From Paludibacteraceae bacterium (GTDB lineage: Bacteria; Bacteroidota; Bacteroidia; Bacteroidales; Paludibacteraceae), in assembly GCA_024401495.1 (NCBI GenBank), contig JAKSKW010000017.1:1-37032 (forward strand): 37,032 bases of DNA, given 5' to 3'. Of the stretch, positions 1 through 8,031 are shown piece after piece. A model generated the notes under the pieces. The model was not told the origin of the DNA. It made no database searches and was given only the letters and a program-made list of their open reading frames with translations. How positions within the stretch are numbered: the stretch's first letter is position 1; the number at the start of each line of letters is the position of its first letter. The position numbers and the translations under genes were made by a program.

Positions 1-114
1 TTGCATCTTTGCATTGTTGCATCTTTGCATCTTTGCATCTTTGCATCTTTGCATCTTTGCATTGTTGCATCTTTGCATCTTTGCATCTTTGCATCTTTGC
101 ATCTTTGCATTGTT
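1..114. repeat. 8-bp tandem repeat with 48-bp higher-order period
   Basis: From base 3 to 114 the sequence is 14 perfect 8-bp units. Most are GCATCTTT; every sixth unit is the variant GCATTGTT (11-18, 59-66, 107-114), so there is an exact 48-bp super-repeat. The array probably continues left of the window. Each junction reads CATCTTTG, one base from the Bacteroidota -7 box TAnnTTTG. It lies about 165 bp before traA. Function unknown. Confidence 0.95.
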
Positions 115-193
115 GTATTTAGACATAACTACTAAATGTGTGTTGTAGAAGTTTATGTAACATAACATTTTTTCAAGATTATTGTAAAAAATG

Positions 194-224
194 TTGCTTA
201 TTCAAAAAGCATGCTATATATTTG
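194..224 (+). promoter_or_regulatory. Promoter of the traA operon
   Basis: TTG at 194-196, a 20-bp spacer and TATATTTG at 217-224 match the Bacteroidota consensus (TTTG/TTG, about 19-21 bp, TAnnTTTG). Transcription would start near 231, about 48 bases before traA. Confidence 0.65.
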
Positions 225-228
225 CACC

Positions 229-259
229 GTCTTTAAGAAGAAAGACACTATTGCATAAT
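229..259 (+). promoter_or_regulatory. Leader hairpin plus TTGCATAAT box, copy 1
   Basis: A 6-bp stem, GTCTTT (229-234) with AAAGAC (241-246), is followed by TTGCATAAT at 251-259 and then traA at 279. The same order (-7 box, hairpin, TTGCATAAT, ATG 20-22 bases on) recurs at 2162-2202 and 13696-13782. This suggests shared control, perhaps a protein or antiterminator site in the 5' leader. Confidence 0.6.
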
Positions 260-278
260 TATCGTTAAAGTAAATATA

Positions 279-1061
279 ATGGCAAAATTCATTACATTTT
301 TCGGACAGAAAGGTGGGTGTGGAAAGACAACACTTTCTGTTTTATGTGCCAACTACTTGGCATACTGTCAGAATAAAAAGGTCACAGTTCTTGACGCAGA
401 TTATCCACAACATTCAATGGTGAACAAACGTAAGCTTGATTATTCCAAGCTTTCTGAGTCAGTTAGATCAAAACGACCATTGAACCTTTGTTATTCTATT
501 CTTCCATGTTGTTTAGGTTCAGCACCAAACAAAGATAATGTCACTAAGGATGTGGCACCATTTATTCTTGACGAACGTTATCGTGAGCGTTTGGGAGATT
601 TTGTCTTTGTTGATTTTGTTGGTTCAGTGAATTTAGGTGCAAGTACAGACACGATGTTTCAGTGTCTTGCAAAGATGGATTATATATTCATTCCTTTTGA
701 ATTTTCAGATCTGTCTTTGTTATCTCAGTATCAATCTACACTCATTATGATAAATCACATTAAGAAGACAAACCCTAATGTGAAAGTTGTCACATTCTTT
801 AATAAGATTCCAAATCAAGGGAACTTCTTTTCTGGCAGTAAGGCAGAAAAGCAAATTCTTGATGCTTACAACAAATTGAATGTAGACATTAGAATGGAAA
901 ATGGAGTGACTGATTCAATACGAATGAGGTCGTTTGATTGTGTGAACACTGTGTTACCTATCAGACATAAGTACCTAAAGGGATACGAGAGCGAAGGCTA
1001 CCACAATGAGGGTAAAATAGGAAGCTTTATTGATGAATTTTATTCAATCATAACAAAATAA
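279..1061 (+). CDS. traA: ParA-family ATPase, conjugative element TraA
   Basis: A 260-residue ParA/MinD-type ATPase. The deviant Walker A motif GQKGGCGKTT lies near residues 9-18 and LDAD near residue 38. In Bacteroidota conjugative transposons a ParA-like protein called TraA opens the tra cluster, ahead of DUF3408 proteins and traE/F/G, exactly the order here. Its job is not firmly known; positioning DNA or the transfer machinery is the usual suggestion. The ATG sits just after the TTGCATAAT leader and four bases separate its stop from the next start, so it is the first gene of an operon ending at the 2085 terminator. Family and context agree well; the role is inferred. Confidence 0.85.
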   Translation: MAKFITFFGQKGGCGKTTLSVLCANYLAYCQNKKVTVLDADYPQHSMVNKRKLDYSKLSESVRSKRPLNLCYSILPCCLGSAPNKDNVTKDVAPFILDERYRERLGDFVFVDFVGSVNLGASTDTMFQCLAKMDYIFIPFEFSDLSLLSQYQSTLIMINHIKKTNPNVKVVTFFNKIPNQGNFFSGSKAEKQILDAYNKLNVDIRMENGVTDSIRMRSFDCVNTVLPIRHKYLKGYESEGYHNEGKIGSFIDEFYSIITK

Positions 1062-1065
1062 GGAT

Positions 1066-1563
1066 ATGGCAGACAACACTACTGATGTATTTGCAGAATT
1101 CGAGGACTTGTTGGCTGAATTGCCACCTGTGCCTGAAGATCGTCCTATGATGGCTCTTACCGAAATCAGAGAATATAGGGAAAAGCAAAGGGAAGAGGAA
1201 ATGAAAAAATTAAACAATGCATCTTCTCAAAGTACAAATGATCCTAAAGGTGAGACACCAGAAGAAACTTCTTCAGCGACAGAAAAAATGGATCGTTCAA
1301 GCAAAAAGAAATTCACGGATCATGATATCAGTGAATTTCATGATGTGTTCTCTTGTGTAAACCAAACAACGCAAGACTTTGGAACGCAGACAGTAAGACT
1401 ATACATTCCTGACGTACAGATATTGGCAACATTGTCTAATTGCATAAATAAGAGAATCGCATTGTCTGATATCATCCATAACATTCTAAGTTTGTACTTG
1501 GAACAAAATAAGGACAAAGTAAAAGAGACACTTTCAAATAAATTTGCAAATTATACGAAGTGA
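1066..1563 (+). CDS. DUF3408 conjugative transposon protein (TraB/TraC-like)
   Basis: A 165-residue soluble protein. The first 80 residues are acidic and low-complexity, with a Lys/Glu-rich stretch near residues 38-49. A compact C-terminal part (about 82-160) holds the DUF3408-like block with DTQT-like and IHNILSLYLEQNK motifs. Proteins of this family sit in one to three tandem copies behind traA in Bacteroidota conjugative transposons and are thought to be small DNA-binding or accessory transfer proteins. The C-terminal half is clearly paralogous to that of the next gene. Its stop overlaps the next ATG (TGATG), so the two are translationally coupled. Family placement is from recalled motif patterns, not a search. 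Confidence 0.7.
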   Translation: MADNTTDVFAEFEDLLAELPPVPEDRPMMALTEIREYREKQREEEMKKLNNASSQSTNDPKGETPEETSSATEKMDRSSKKKFTDHDISEFHDVFSCVNQTTQDFGTQTVRLYIPDVQILATLSNCINKRIALSDIIHNILSLYLEQNKDKVKETLSNKFANYTK

Positions 1564-1901
1564 TGGAAGAAAACATAGAATCAGTTCAGAATGATGTGAC
1601 AGAAAAAAAAGCATTTACAAACAAAAAAGTATTTGCCGATAACGAGATTGCTACTTTTGATGAAGTTTTCACTTGTAGAAACCAAGACAGTCAGAATCTT
1701 GACACGCAAACGACAAAAATGTATGTGTCTGACATAAACAAGATTGTGATGTTGTCTAGACTCATGCCAAAGAAAATAGGCACACCAGATATTTTACACA
1801 ATATACTGAACCTATATTTTGAACAGAACAAAGAACATATTAAGGAGATATTTTCTAAAAATCTGCCTTTTTCTTTTGCATATGAAGAAGATTCAAAATA
1901 G
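1563..1901 (+). CDS. DUF3408 protein, paralogue of the upstream gene
   Basis: A 112-residue protein starting at the ATG overlapping the upstream TGA; a GTG at 1560 is also in frame but less likely. It matches the upstream protein over its C-terminal 80 residues: F-x-D-x-x-I, FxCxNQ, DTQT, then HNILxLYxEQNK. The acidic N-terminal extension is missing. It is probably a duplicate that has lost or never had the linker. Tandem DUF3408 genes are normal in these elements, where they are labelled TraB, TraC or TraD without consistency. A further small ORF starts inside its last 20 bases. Confidence 0.7.
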   Translation: MEENIESVQNDVTEKKAFTNKKVFADNEIATFDEVFTCRNQDSQNLDTQTTKMYVSDINKIVMLSRLMPKKIGTPDILHNILNLYFEQNKEHIKEIFSKNLPFSFAYEEDSK

Positions 1902-2079
1902 AAAAGATAAGGATCTGTTGATTCTTAAAATTGCAGAAATCATTTTGACACGAAGATGGACGGAAATTGCGAATGTCGTGCATGAATCAAAAGATAATAC
2001 TTCTTTGGATGAATATTGCTTGACAAAACAAACTCTTATGTCCCTCAGATTTTTGATTGAGGAATTAGAAAACAAGTAG
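1882..2079 (+). CDS. Small hypothetical protein, end of traA operon
   Basis: A 65-residue ORF starting at ATG 1882, 20 bases inside the upstream gene. The frame is open further up (ATG 1819), but that extension is only the other frame of the DUF3408 gene. The product is basic at the N-terminus and helical in look (LLILKIAEIILTRRW), ending in a Leu/Glu-rich tail. A terminator follows six bases after its stop, so it closes the operon. I recognise no family. The coupled start and tight terminator make it likely real. Confidence 0.55.
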   Translation: MKKIQNRKDKDLLILKIAEIILTRRWTEIANVVHESKDNTSLDEYCLTKQTLMSLRFLIEELENK

Positions 2080-2084
2080 ATATA

Positions 2085-2120
2085 AGCCGTTAAGGACATT
2101 CCCTTAACGGCTATTTTGAT
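2085..2120 (+). terminator. Intrinsic terminator of traA operon
   Basis: An 11-bp perfect stem, AGCCGTTAAGG (2085-2095) with CCTTAACGGCT (2102-2112), a 6-base loop and the tail ATTTTGATT. Confidence 0.8.
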
Positions 2121-2161
2121 TAAAAAAATTAGTACAAAATATCATTACTTGTTAAGTTTTT

Positions 2162-2202
2162 GTATTTTTGCACCGTCTTTCAGAAAGACATTATTGCATA
2201 AT
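2162..2202 (+). promoter_or_regulatory. Promoter, hairpin and TTGCATAAT leader, copy 2
   Basis: TATTTTTG (2162-2169) is a good -7 box; no clear -33 element is seen. It is followed by CACCGTCTTT, a GTCTTT/AAAGAC hairpin (2175-2189, 3-base loop) and TTGCATAAT (2194-2202), 20 bases before the next ATG. Copy 1 has the same GCACCGTCTTT block, so the match covers more than the promoter. Confidence 0.65.
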
Positions 2203-2222
2203 TCATTAAAATAAGAAACATA

Positions 2223-2729
2223 ATGCTCGGAATAGAGAATATATCATGGAGTAGTTTCCTTAGTGTGACAGTGCCAATAACATTAGCACTGGACGGATTT
2301 TTTTCATATCGATGTATAAGCAAAGCTCCTAAAGAAAAGCAAAGTTCTTATACAAACAAAAATGACCTTGCCAACGAAGAAGAATCTGCACAATCCGAAG
2401 AATATACTGAAATAGAACCTGAAAATGCAACTGCGTTTGATGACAACTATGAAGACATTCCAGATATGACACAATCTGAAGATGCCCTTTCTCAGTTAGC
2501 AGACGATCTTGTTGCTCAGGCAGAAGCTGTCAGTCAAAATGACGCTTCTATAGATATAGAAGACATCTATTCGGAAGTAGAAGCTTCGGCTGAAGAATCC
2601 GCAGATGACAATGAAGAAGAAACTGTTCCTGTTCAGGCAGAATCAAACGAACAAACATTCTCTGAGACCAGAAATACTCAGGAATTACAGGAATACGAGA
2701 GTATTGGAAACAATTTTCATTGGAATTAA
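2223..2729 (+). CDS. Acidic membrane-anchored conjugation protein (TraD-like position)
   Basis: A 168-residue protein. A single hydrophobic segment near residues 8-27 is followed by a short basic patch and then about 125 strongly acidic, low-complexity residues rich in Glu, Asp, Ser and Ala. In many Bacteroidota conjugative elements a small anchored protein of this kind lies directly before traE, sometimes named TraD. I cannot assign a domain. It is the first gene of the main transfer operon, right after the copy-2 leader, and ends 17 bases before traE. The acidic tail may bind a basic partner or be a disordered spacer; that is speculation. Confidence 0.55.
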   Translation: MLGIENISWSSFLSVTVPITLALDGFFSYRCISKAPKEKQSSYTNKNDLANEEESAQSEEYTEIEPENATAFDDNYEDIPDMTQSEDALSQLADDLVAQAEAVSQNDASIDIEDIYSEVEASAEESADDNEEETVPVQAESNEQTFSETRNTQELQEYESIGNNFHWN

Positions 2730-2746
2730 TCAATAAACATAATTAT

Positions 2747-3070
2747 ATGAATACACAAAAGAAGAACCTCTTGAAATGGGGTATGGTGGCATTGTGCTTG
2801 TCACTTGCTACTAATTCGTATGCAGATCTTGACGCATCTGCTCTAAATCAACAGATTTCTACAACAACAGATACACTCAAAGGTCTTGGGAAAGGACTTT
2901 TGACATTGGTCCAGGTATGCTGTGGTTTGGCTTCTATCTATGGTATCTTGACTGTAGTAAAGAAGCACTTGTCTAACGAGCAGGATGCAAATAAAGCTCT
3001 TACTGGTTGGGTAGGTGGAGTGTTGGTACTTACTGCACTAAGCTCTTTGGTTAAAGCTCTATTCTTCTAA
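2747..3070 (+). CDS. traE: TraE, VirB2-like pilin subunit (DUF4134)
   Basis: A 107-residue protein with a signal peptide (MNTQKKNLLKW, hydrophobic core, SYA|DLDA) and two further membrane segments near residues 48-65 and 80-105. This is the layout of DUF4134/TraE proteins of CTnDOT-type elements, the presumed VirB2-like pilin subunit. ATG 2747 is preferred: the alternative at 2720 overlaps the previous gene and puts ten extra residues before the signal peptide. traF follows after four bases. Confidence 0.85.
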   Translation: MNTQKKNLLKWGMVALCLSLATNSYADLDASALNQQISTTTDTLKGLGKGLLTLVQVCCGLASIYGILTVVKKHLSNEQDANKALTGWVGGVLVLTALSSLVKALFF

Positions 3071-3074
3071 TCAG

Positions 3075-3380
3075 ATGTTTCACATCACAAGTGTAGGAGT
3101 AGGCAAATACCCAGTGTTCTGGGGACTTCAAATGCGATGGGCAATATTGGGACTCTCAATCTTTTTTGGGAGTTTCATATTGTTTATTGTATTACAGATG
3201 TTTAGTATCGTCCTTGCCCTTGGAGTCTGCATTCCCTTAGTTCTGATAGGAATCTATATCTCATATTCGTTCAATAAGAAATATGGAACAAGAGGATTCA
3301 GCAAATTTCTTGCCAACAGAAAACTCCATACAGGGGTTCATTACAAGTCTGCATTTCAGGATATTATAATCAGCAAATAA
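3075..3380 (+). CDS. traF: TraF, VirB3-like inner-membrane protein (DUF4133)
   Basis: A 101-residue protein with two close hydrophobic segments near residues 22-42 and 43-63, then a basic tail with KKYGTRGFSKFLANRK. This matches DUF4133/TraF, the VirB3-like inner-membrane component between TraE and the TraG ATPase. Here a 438-residue gene starting one base after its stop separates it from traG, whereas traF and traG are adjacent in the CTnDOT arrangement. Confidence 0.85.
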   Translation: MFHITSVGVGKYPVFWGLQMRWAILGLSIFFGSFILFIVLQMFSIVLALGVCIPLVLIGIYISYSFNKKYGTRGFSKFLANRKLHTGVHYKSAFQDIIISK

Positions 3381-3381
3381 G

Positions 3382-4698
3382 ATGGAAGAAGAAAAGGATG
3401 AAATATACCGTGTTTTTGAATACAAAGACAATAATCCAATTTTACTGTTGGAAACCGCAGATAAGGTAGAAGCTGTTGAATTCATCTTATCCAATTATTC
3501 AAGAGACACACTTGAAAGCCAATCAGTTCTTGTTGAATTAAATATTGATTCAAATTTATTTTGGGGGAATAAACACGAATCTGTGAATATACTAATAAAC
3601 AAATCCATATCAGATTGTCTTTCGAAATTGAATGGTTTTGTTATGCCTTATTTGAACATACAAAATGTAAAAATCATCGAATTTGAAAAAAAGCAATTTA
3701 ATTTTAACAGAAATGAAAGTGTTGTAAAAAAAGAACTTAGCATTATAGCAAAACAGTTGAATCTCAACACGACAATTTTTGATATTCCTCAATTAGGAAA
3801 TGTTTATATACCAATAAAAGCCATTAACAAATTTCTAGATAAATCAGCAAGCAATAAGAGTGTTGATTATAATACACATTATTCTGTAATGTATAAACTC
3901 CTTGATATAATAAAAAAAGCAAAAATTGTAGAAATTCACTCTAACTATAACAAAAACGAAGCAACTGAAATCAGAAGTCCTAAGGAAGGTTTTACAGGAA
4001 ATCTTGCATTTATTAGGTCTTATGGAGCTATCAAATCAAGTAATGAGAAAGAAGTATTATGGATAAAATTGTCTTTAAAACATATCTTGGATAGAAAAGA
4101 TTGTGTTACAAAAAATTTATATAGTTACGAAATTGAATGTTTGGAGGTAGATAAAAAAGAAAAAATTGAATCGGCTGTTCCCCATCATGTCGAACCGAGT
4201 ACAACAACCCAATGTACGTATCGATTAAACCCCTCGATGGCATACGATTCAATTTCTTTGGCAAATTTATTACATAATGTTGAAAAATCCTACGACAAAG
4301 GCAAAGAAATTGAATTGCGACATCCCATAGCCAACTCTTCAAATTTAGCGAAGAACCAGACAACGCACTTGATATCGTCCAACTCAATTTCATTGGCAAA
4401 GTTACTACTTGATGTTAAGAAATCCTACGATGAAGAAAAAAATATTCTCGATGCAAGCAAAGAATCTGAAAAATTACTCATAGAACCAGGAAATAACATT
4501 CTAAAAGAGTATTTGCGTCAGAATAATTTTTTGGATAGAGAAACACAAGAAAAGATAGTAAATGACAAAGGTACACATATAACGACAAATGTAGATACAC
4601 GATTGGATTCCGAAATAGAGACTATAAAAGATAAACTGGAGTCTCAGCAGGAAGACCAAGAAGAGTCAAATACAAAAAGCGTAAGAAAAAAAAGATGA
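3382..4698 (+). CDS. Polyvalent-domain-like protein inserted between traF and traG
   Basis: A 438-residue protein not known to me as part of the standard tra set. Residues about 169-255 (from VMYKLLDIIKKAKIVEIH through IRSP, RSYGAIK, WIKLSLK to YSYEIECLEV) resemble LPD3/PBECR-type domains (barnase-EndoU-colicin-RelE-like fold) found in the large polyvalent proteins of Bacteroidota phages and mobile elements. In those proteins the domain is often followed by a linker like NSISLAKLLxDVxKSYDxxKxxLD, and two copies occur here (about residues 288-308 and 332-352). The N-terminal 165 residues are unassigned. The ORF stops just after eight A's (4686-4693), and a third linker copy continues in the +1 frame to 4882. 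Either an A was inserted or slippage makes a longer product. Family call is recalled pattern, not a search. Confidence 0.6.
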   Translation: MEEEKDEIYRVFEYKDNNPILLLETADKVEAVEFILSNYSRDTLESQSVLVELNIDSNLFWGNKHESVNILINKSISDCLSKLNGFVMPYLNIQNVKIIEFEKKQFNFNRNESVVKKELSIIAKQLNLNTTIFDIPQLGNVYIPIKAINKFLDKSASNKSVDYNTHYSVMYKLLDIIKKAKIVEIHSNYNKNEATEIRSPKEGFTGNLAFIRSYGAIKSSNEKEVLWIKLSLKHILDRKDCVTKNLYSYEIECLEVDKKEKIESAVPHHVEPSTTTQCTYRLNPSMAYDSISLANLLHNVEKSYDKGKEIELRHPIANSSNLAKNQTTHLISSNSISLAKLLLDVKKSYDEEKNILDASKESEKLLIEPGNNILKEYLRQNNFLDRETQEKIVNDKGTHITTNVDTRLDSEIETIKDKLESQQEDQEESNTKSVRKKR

Positions 4699-4882
4699 AG
4701 AATACAATCTTGAATATAAAAAAATCGATCCATTACAACAGGCGCCGTTCTCGTTAGAGTATCCGACCCCACCTTCGTTGCTTATGGATTCGATTCCACT
4801 TGCAAAGTTACTAAAAGATTTCTATAAAGATAGAAAAAATGAGCAGAATAGTAAAAATAGACGATGTATGTCCGATTTATAA
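4694..4882 (+). pseudogene. Out-of-frame continuation of the polyvalent-domain gene
   Basis: In the +1 frame relative to the upstream gene, 62 codons from 4694 encode a Pro/Leu-rich stretch and then MDSIPLAKLLKDFYKDRK, a third copy of the linker seen twice upstream. No start codon precedes the repeat at a sensible place, so this is best read as the true C-terminus, separated by one base at the poly-A tract. With seven A's the two frames join into a protein of about 500 residues whose stop (4880-4882) overlaps the traG start by 44 bases, typical of coupled tra genes. Confidence 0.6.
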
Positions 4883-7367
4883 GATTGAAAATGGTGTTCT
4901 AATCAGCAAAAATGGAGATTTGACAGTAGGATATGAAATATATCTTCCTGAGCTTTGGACATTAGGAGATTCGGATTATGAAAAGATGCATTCAGACTGG
5001 GTAAATTGTATTAAAGATTTACCTGCATACACCATAGTACATAAACAAGACATTTATTACGATGCTGAATACAAATACGAGGGAAAACAAGAAACTTTCC
5101 TTCAAAGAGGTTATGCCAGACATTTCAATGGACGACATCATCTTAAACATAAATGCTACCTTTTCTTTACCAAAAGCACAAAGGACGCAATAAAGAATAG
5201 TACAGCTCGCTGGAGTCCTCTATGCAAAACCCTAATTCCTCAAGAGAACTGTGATCCCAATGAGCAAACTGCCTTTTTCAAAGCCGTAGATCTTGCTATG
5301 GCTGGATTCAAAATGCTATCTGATGAGGAAAAGAACATTTGTGTCACATACAGAAAACTATCAACTACTGATTTGGTTGGCACAAAGCAACCTTGTAAGT
5401 TCGGGTTGCTTGATCTATATACCAATTTGTCTTTTGGTCAGGAAGACTTAATTACATTAAATGATATTCATACTGAAGATGGAGACCTAATAATAGGAAA
5501 CAAGCTGGTTTCTATTCATACTTTAGCAGAAAGTGAACAATTGCCATTACATACTGCGACACACAGCTACAATGTCAATTATAGCACACCTCCGTACTAT
5601 GTTTGCAATTCATTTGTATCTCCACTTGGGGAAAGGCTTGGATTCGAACATATCTACAATCAATATTTTTTTCTTGAAGACAATATAGATGTCATCAAGG
5701 ACTTGACAAGAAAAAGCAACCTTCTTGGGTCAACAGCTTCTTTAAGTAAAGTAAATGAAGTCACTAAAAAGAGAACAGACGATTTCATTGATCACGAAGC
5801 AGAAACCAAAGAAAGAATCTGTAGATGTGCTTTTAATATCATCACATGGGATAGGAACGCAAAGAATCTTGAGAAGAAGAACACGAAATTAGAAAGAGAA
5901 TTTATCTCTCTTGATTGCAAACAAGTAAGGGTTTCTGATATAGCACCTCAAATTTTCTGGGGTGGAATAGCAGGAGCTGAAAGTTATTACCCGATGGACG
6001 ACACTTTTATCACGTTCGTCAACAACGGATGTGATTTTGTAATAACAGACTCAAATTACAAAGATTGGGTAGATAATAGCAACTTCCATATTAACCTATG
6101 CGACCGAATTTTCGGAATACCTATCAAGGTGGATCTCGATGACATGCCTATGAGGAACGGATGGATAAGCAATAGAAATAAGATTATTGTCGGTCCGTCT
6201 GGTAGCGGAAAATCTTTCTTCATCAATAATATGTTGATGCAGTATTACGAAATGAATACACATATCGTAATAGTCGACGTTGGTGATTCATATCAAGGAT
6301 TATCTAACCTAATCAAAGAGGAAACTAACGGAAAAGATGGAACATATTTTACATACAAAGAAGATGATCCTATCCAGTTCAATCCCTTCTTTGTGTCTGA
6401 TAATGTATATTCAGAAGAAAAAATCGGTACTCTTGTAAGTCTGATAACATTGCTCTGGAAAGGTGATGAAAAGACGTCTCAAACCGAATATACATTTTTG
6501 AAGATGTCAATAAACAATTATATTGACTATATTTTATTGGGTACTGTCAAACCAAATTTAAATTCTTATTACGAATATCTAGATAAGGAATTTCGTGAAT
6601 ACTTATCTATTCAGAAAGATAAAGTAAACGAATCCGAATTTAATATAGGCAATTTACTTCACAATTTACAGCCATACTATAAAGGAGGAAAATACGACTT
6701 TCTTCTGAACAGTGAAAAAGAGTTAAACTTATTGGAAGATAGATTCATTGTATTTGAACTGGATAATATCAAAGAGAACAAAACCCTTTTTCCTATCGTA
6801 TCTCTTATTATCATGGACACATTTGTTGAGAAGATGCGTAAACTGAACAATAACAACATACGAAAGTTTATGTTAATCGAGGAAGCATGGCAAGCATTGT
6901 CTAAGGAGAATATGGCTGAATTTGTCAAATATCTTTTCAAGACAGTGCGTAAGTTCTTTGGCGAGATTGCCGTTGTGACTCAGGAAGTCAAGGATCTTGT
7001 CGGCAACAAAATAGTCCAGGATGTATGTGTGAGTCAAGCAGACACAAAAATACTTCTTGATTTCTCTGGCTATAAAGAGAATATGCAACCTATACAAGAA
7101 GCGTTAGGTCTAAGCAAAGAAGAGATTGCTATTCTTTTATCGGTCAATAAAAAACTCGACTTCAACAACAGAAACAGATATAAGGAGGTGTTTGTATCCG
7201 TTAAGAAAAAAAGTCAGGTTTTCGCTACCGAGGTGAGCAATGAAGAGTATATGGCATACACGACTGAACGACCAGAGAAAGCGACTTTGTTCAATATAAA
7301 AAGAGAAAAGAACTGTTCTATGGCTCAAGCTATAGAATTATATGTAAAACATAAAAGGAAAATATAA
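4839..7367 (+). CDS. traG: TraG, VirB4-type conjugation ATPase
   Basis: An 842-residue protein, full length for the TraG family of Bacteroidota conjugative transposons. It is the VirB4-like ATPase that powers assembly of the mating pore at the inner membrane. Walker A, GPSGSGKS, is at about residues 452-459; a Walker B-like strand FMLIEEAW is near 673-680, followed by the VirB4-typical AVVTQEVKDL. The N-terminal third (IDDVCPIYKIENGVLISKNGDLTVGY) is the usual TraG opening. Its stop shares a base with the traI start (TAATG). Intact in every motif I can see. Confidence 0.93.
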   Translation: MSRIVKIDDVCPIYKIENGVLISKNGDLTVGYEIYLPELWTLGDSDYEKMHSDWVNCIKDLPAYTIVHKQDIYYDAEYKYEGKQETFLQRGYARHFNGRHHLKHKCYLFFTKSTKDAIKNSTARWSPLCKTLIPQENCDPNEQTAFFKAVDLAMAGFKMLSDEEKNICVTYRKLSTTDLVGTKQPCKFGLLDLYTNLSFGQEDLITLNDIHTEDGDLIIGNKLVSIHTLAESEQLPLHTATHSYNVNYSTPPYYVCNSFVSPLGERLGFEHIYNQYFFLEDNIDVIKDLTRKSNLLGSTASLSKVNEVTKKRTDDFIDHEAETKERICRCAFNIITWDRNAKNLEKKNTKLEREFISLDCKQVRVSDIAPQIFWGGIAGAESYYPMDDTFITFVNNGCDFVITDSNYKDWVDNSNFHINLCDRIFGIPIKVDLDDMPMRNGWISNRNKIIVGPSGSGKSFFINNMLMQYYEMNTHIVIVDVGDSYQGLSNLIKEETNGKDGTYFTYKEDDPIQFNPFFVSDNVYSEEKIGTLVSLITLLWKGDEKTSQTEYTFLKMSINNYIDYILLGTVKPNLNSYYEYLDKEFREYLSIQKDKVNESEFNIGNLLHNLQPYYKGGKYDFLLNSEKELNLLEDRFIVFELDNIKENKTLFPIVSLIIMDTFVEKMRKLNNNNIRKFMLIEEAWQALSKENMAEFVKYLFKTVRKFFGEIAVVTQEVKDLVGNKIVQDVCVSQADTKILLDFSGYKENMQPIQEALGLSKEEIAILLSVNKKLDFNNRNRYKEVFVSVKKKSQVFATEVSNEEYMAYTTERPEKATLFNIKREKNCSMAQAIELYVKHKRKI

Positions 7368-8029
7368 TGGGAAAAATCATTTCATTAATTGCAGGAGCGT
7401 TGCTGTCTTTACAAATGTATGGGCAACCAGTGACTGTTGTTGACGGATCTGCCTTCGGACAACGTATCGCATCCATGTCAGCTGATGCAGAGAATGCACT
7501 CAACAACTTAGAGCAACTTCTTGATCAGGCAGACAAGATGAATTCACAAGTTTCAAGAATGGATAGCATAAAGAACAAGGTGACCAAAGTGTCAAACCGA
7601 ATTAAAATGTTATCACGATTTACGGATCTTATTCAGACATCACAAAATGCTGTTTCTTCTCTAAGATATAGTACAGAAGTTATAAGTTCCTCACCTTATC
7701 TTACTCTTAAAGAAAAAACAGCTCTTTTATTGTATACGACTAAATTGGTAGACAATATAATTGAGGATGTTACACAGATAAAAGAATTGATAGAACATCC
7801 AGAGAAGAGCGAAATGAGTGAACATGAACGTTACAATGAAATAACTAAGTATGATGCTCAAATCAACAACTCTATTGAGACTCAAAATAGGGTGGTAAGA
7901 AAAGTAAAAGAAATAGAATATGAAAAAGAATCTTCAATGATGAGAAAGAGCTCTTTTTCTACATATGAGATTTACGCAAAAAGCAACAAACAGACAACAC
8001 AAAAACAAACTAAACAAATAAACTGGTAA
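7367..8029 (+). CDS. traI: TraI, periplasmic coiled-coil transfer protein (DUF4141)
   Basis: A 220-residue protein with a short signal peptide (MGKIISLIAGALLSLQMYGQ) and then mainly helical sequence. Residues about 40-75 (DAENALNNLEQLLDQADKMNSQVSRMDSIKNKV) look like a coiled coil. Size, signal and position between traG and traJ fit the DUF4141/TraI family, compared with VirB5 of type IV systems. Four residues overlap nothing; the start codon overlaps the traG stop by one base. The C-terminus is Lys/Gln-rich and probably disordered. traH, absent from some elements, is not seen. Confidence 0.75.
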   Translation: MGKIISLIAGALLSLQMYGQPVTVVDGSAFGQRIASMSADAENALNNLEQLLDQADKMNSQVSRMDSIKNKVTKVSNRIKMLSRFTDLIQTSQNAVSSLRYSTEVISSSPYLTLKEKTALLLYTTKLVDNIIEDVTQIKELIEHPEKSEMSEHERYNEITKYDAQINNSIETQNRVVRKVKEIEYEKESSMMRKSSFSTYEIYAKSNKQTTQKQTKQINW

Positions 8030-8031
8030 CT

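Noticed and set aside
1..114. CRISPR-like array
   Set aside because: The repeats are contiguous 8-bp units with no unique spacers and no cas genes nearby.
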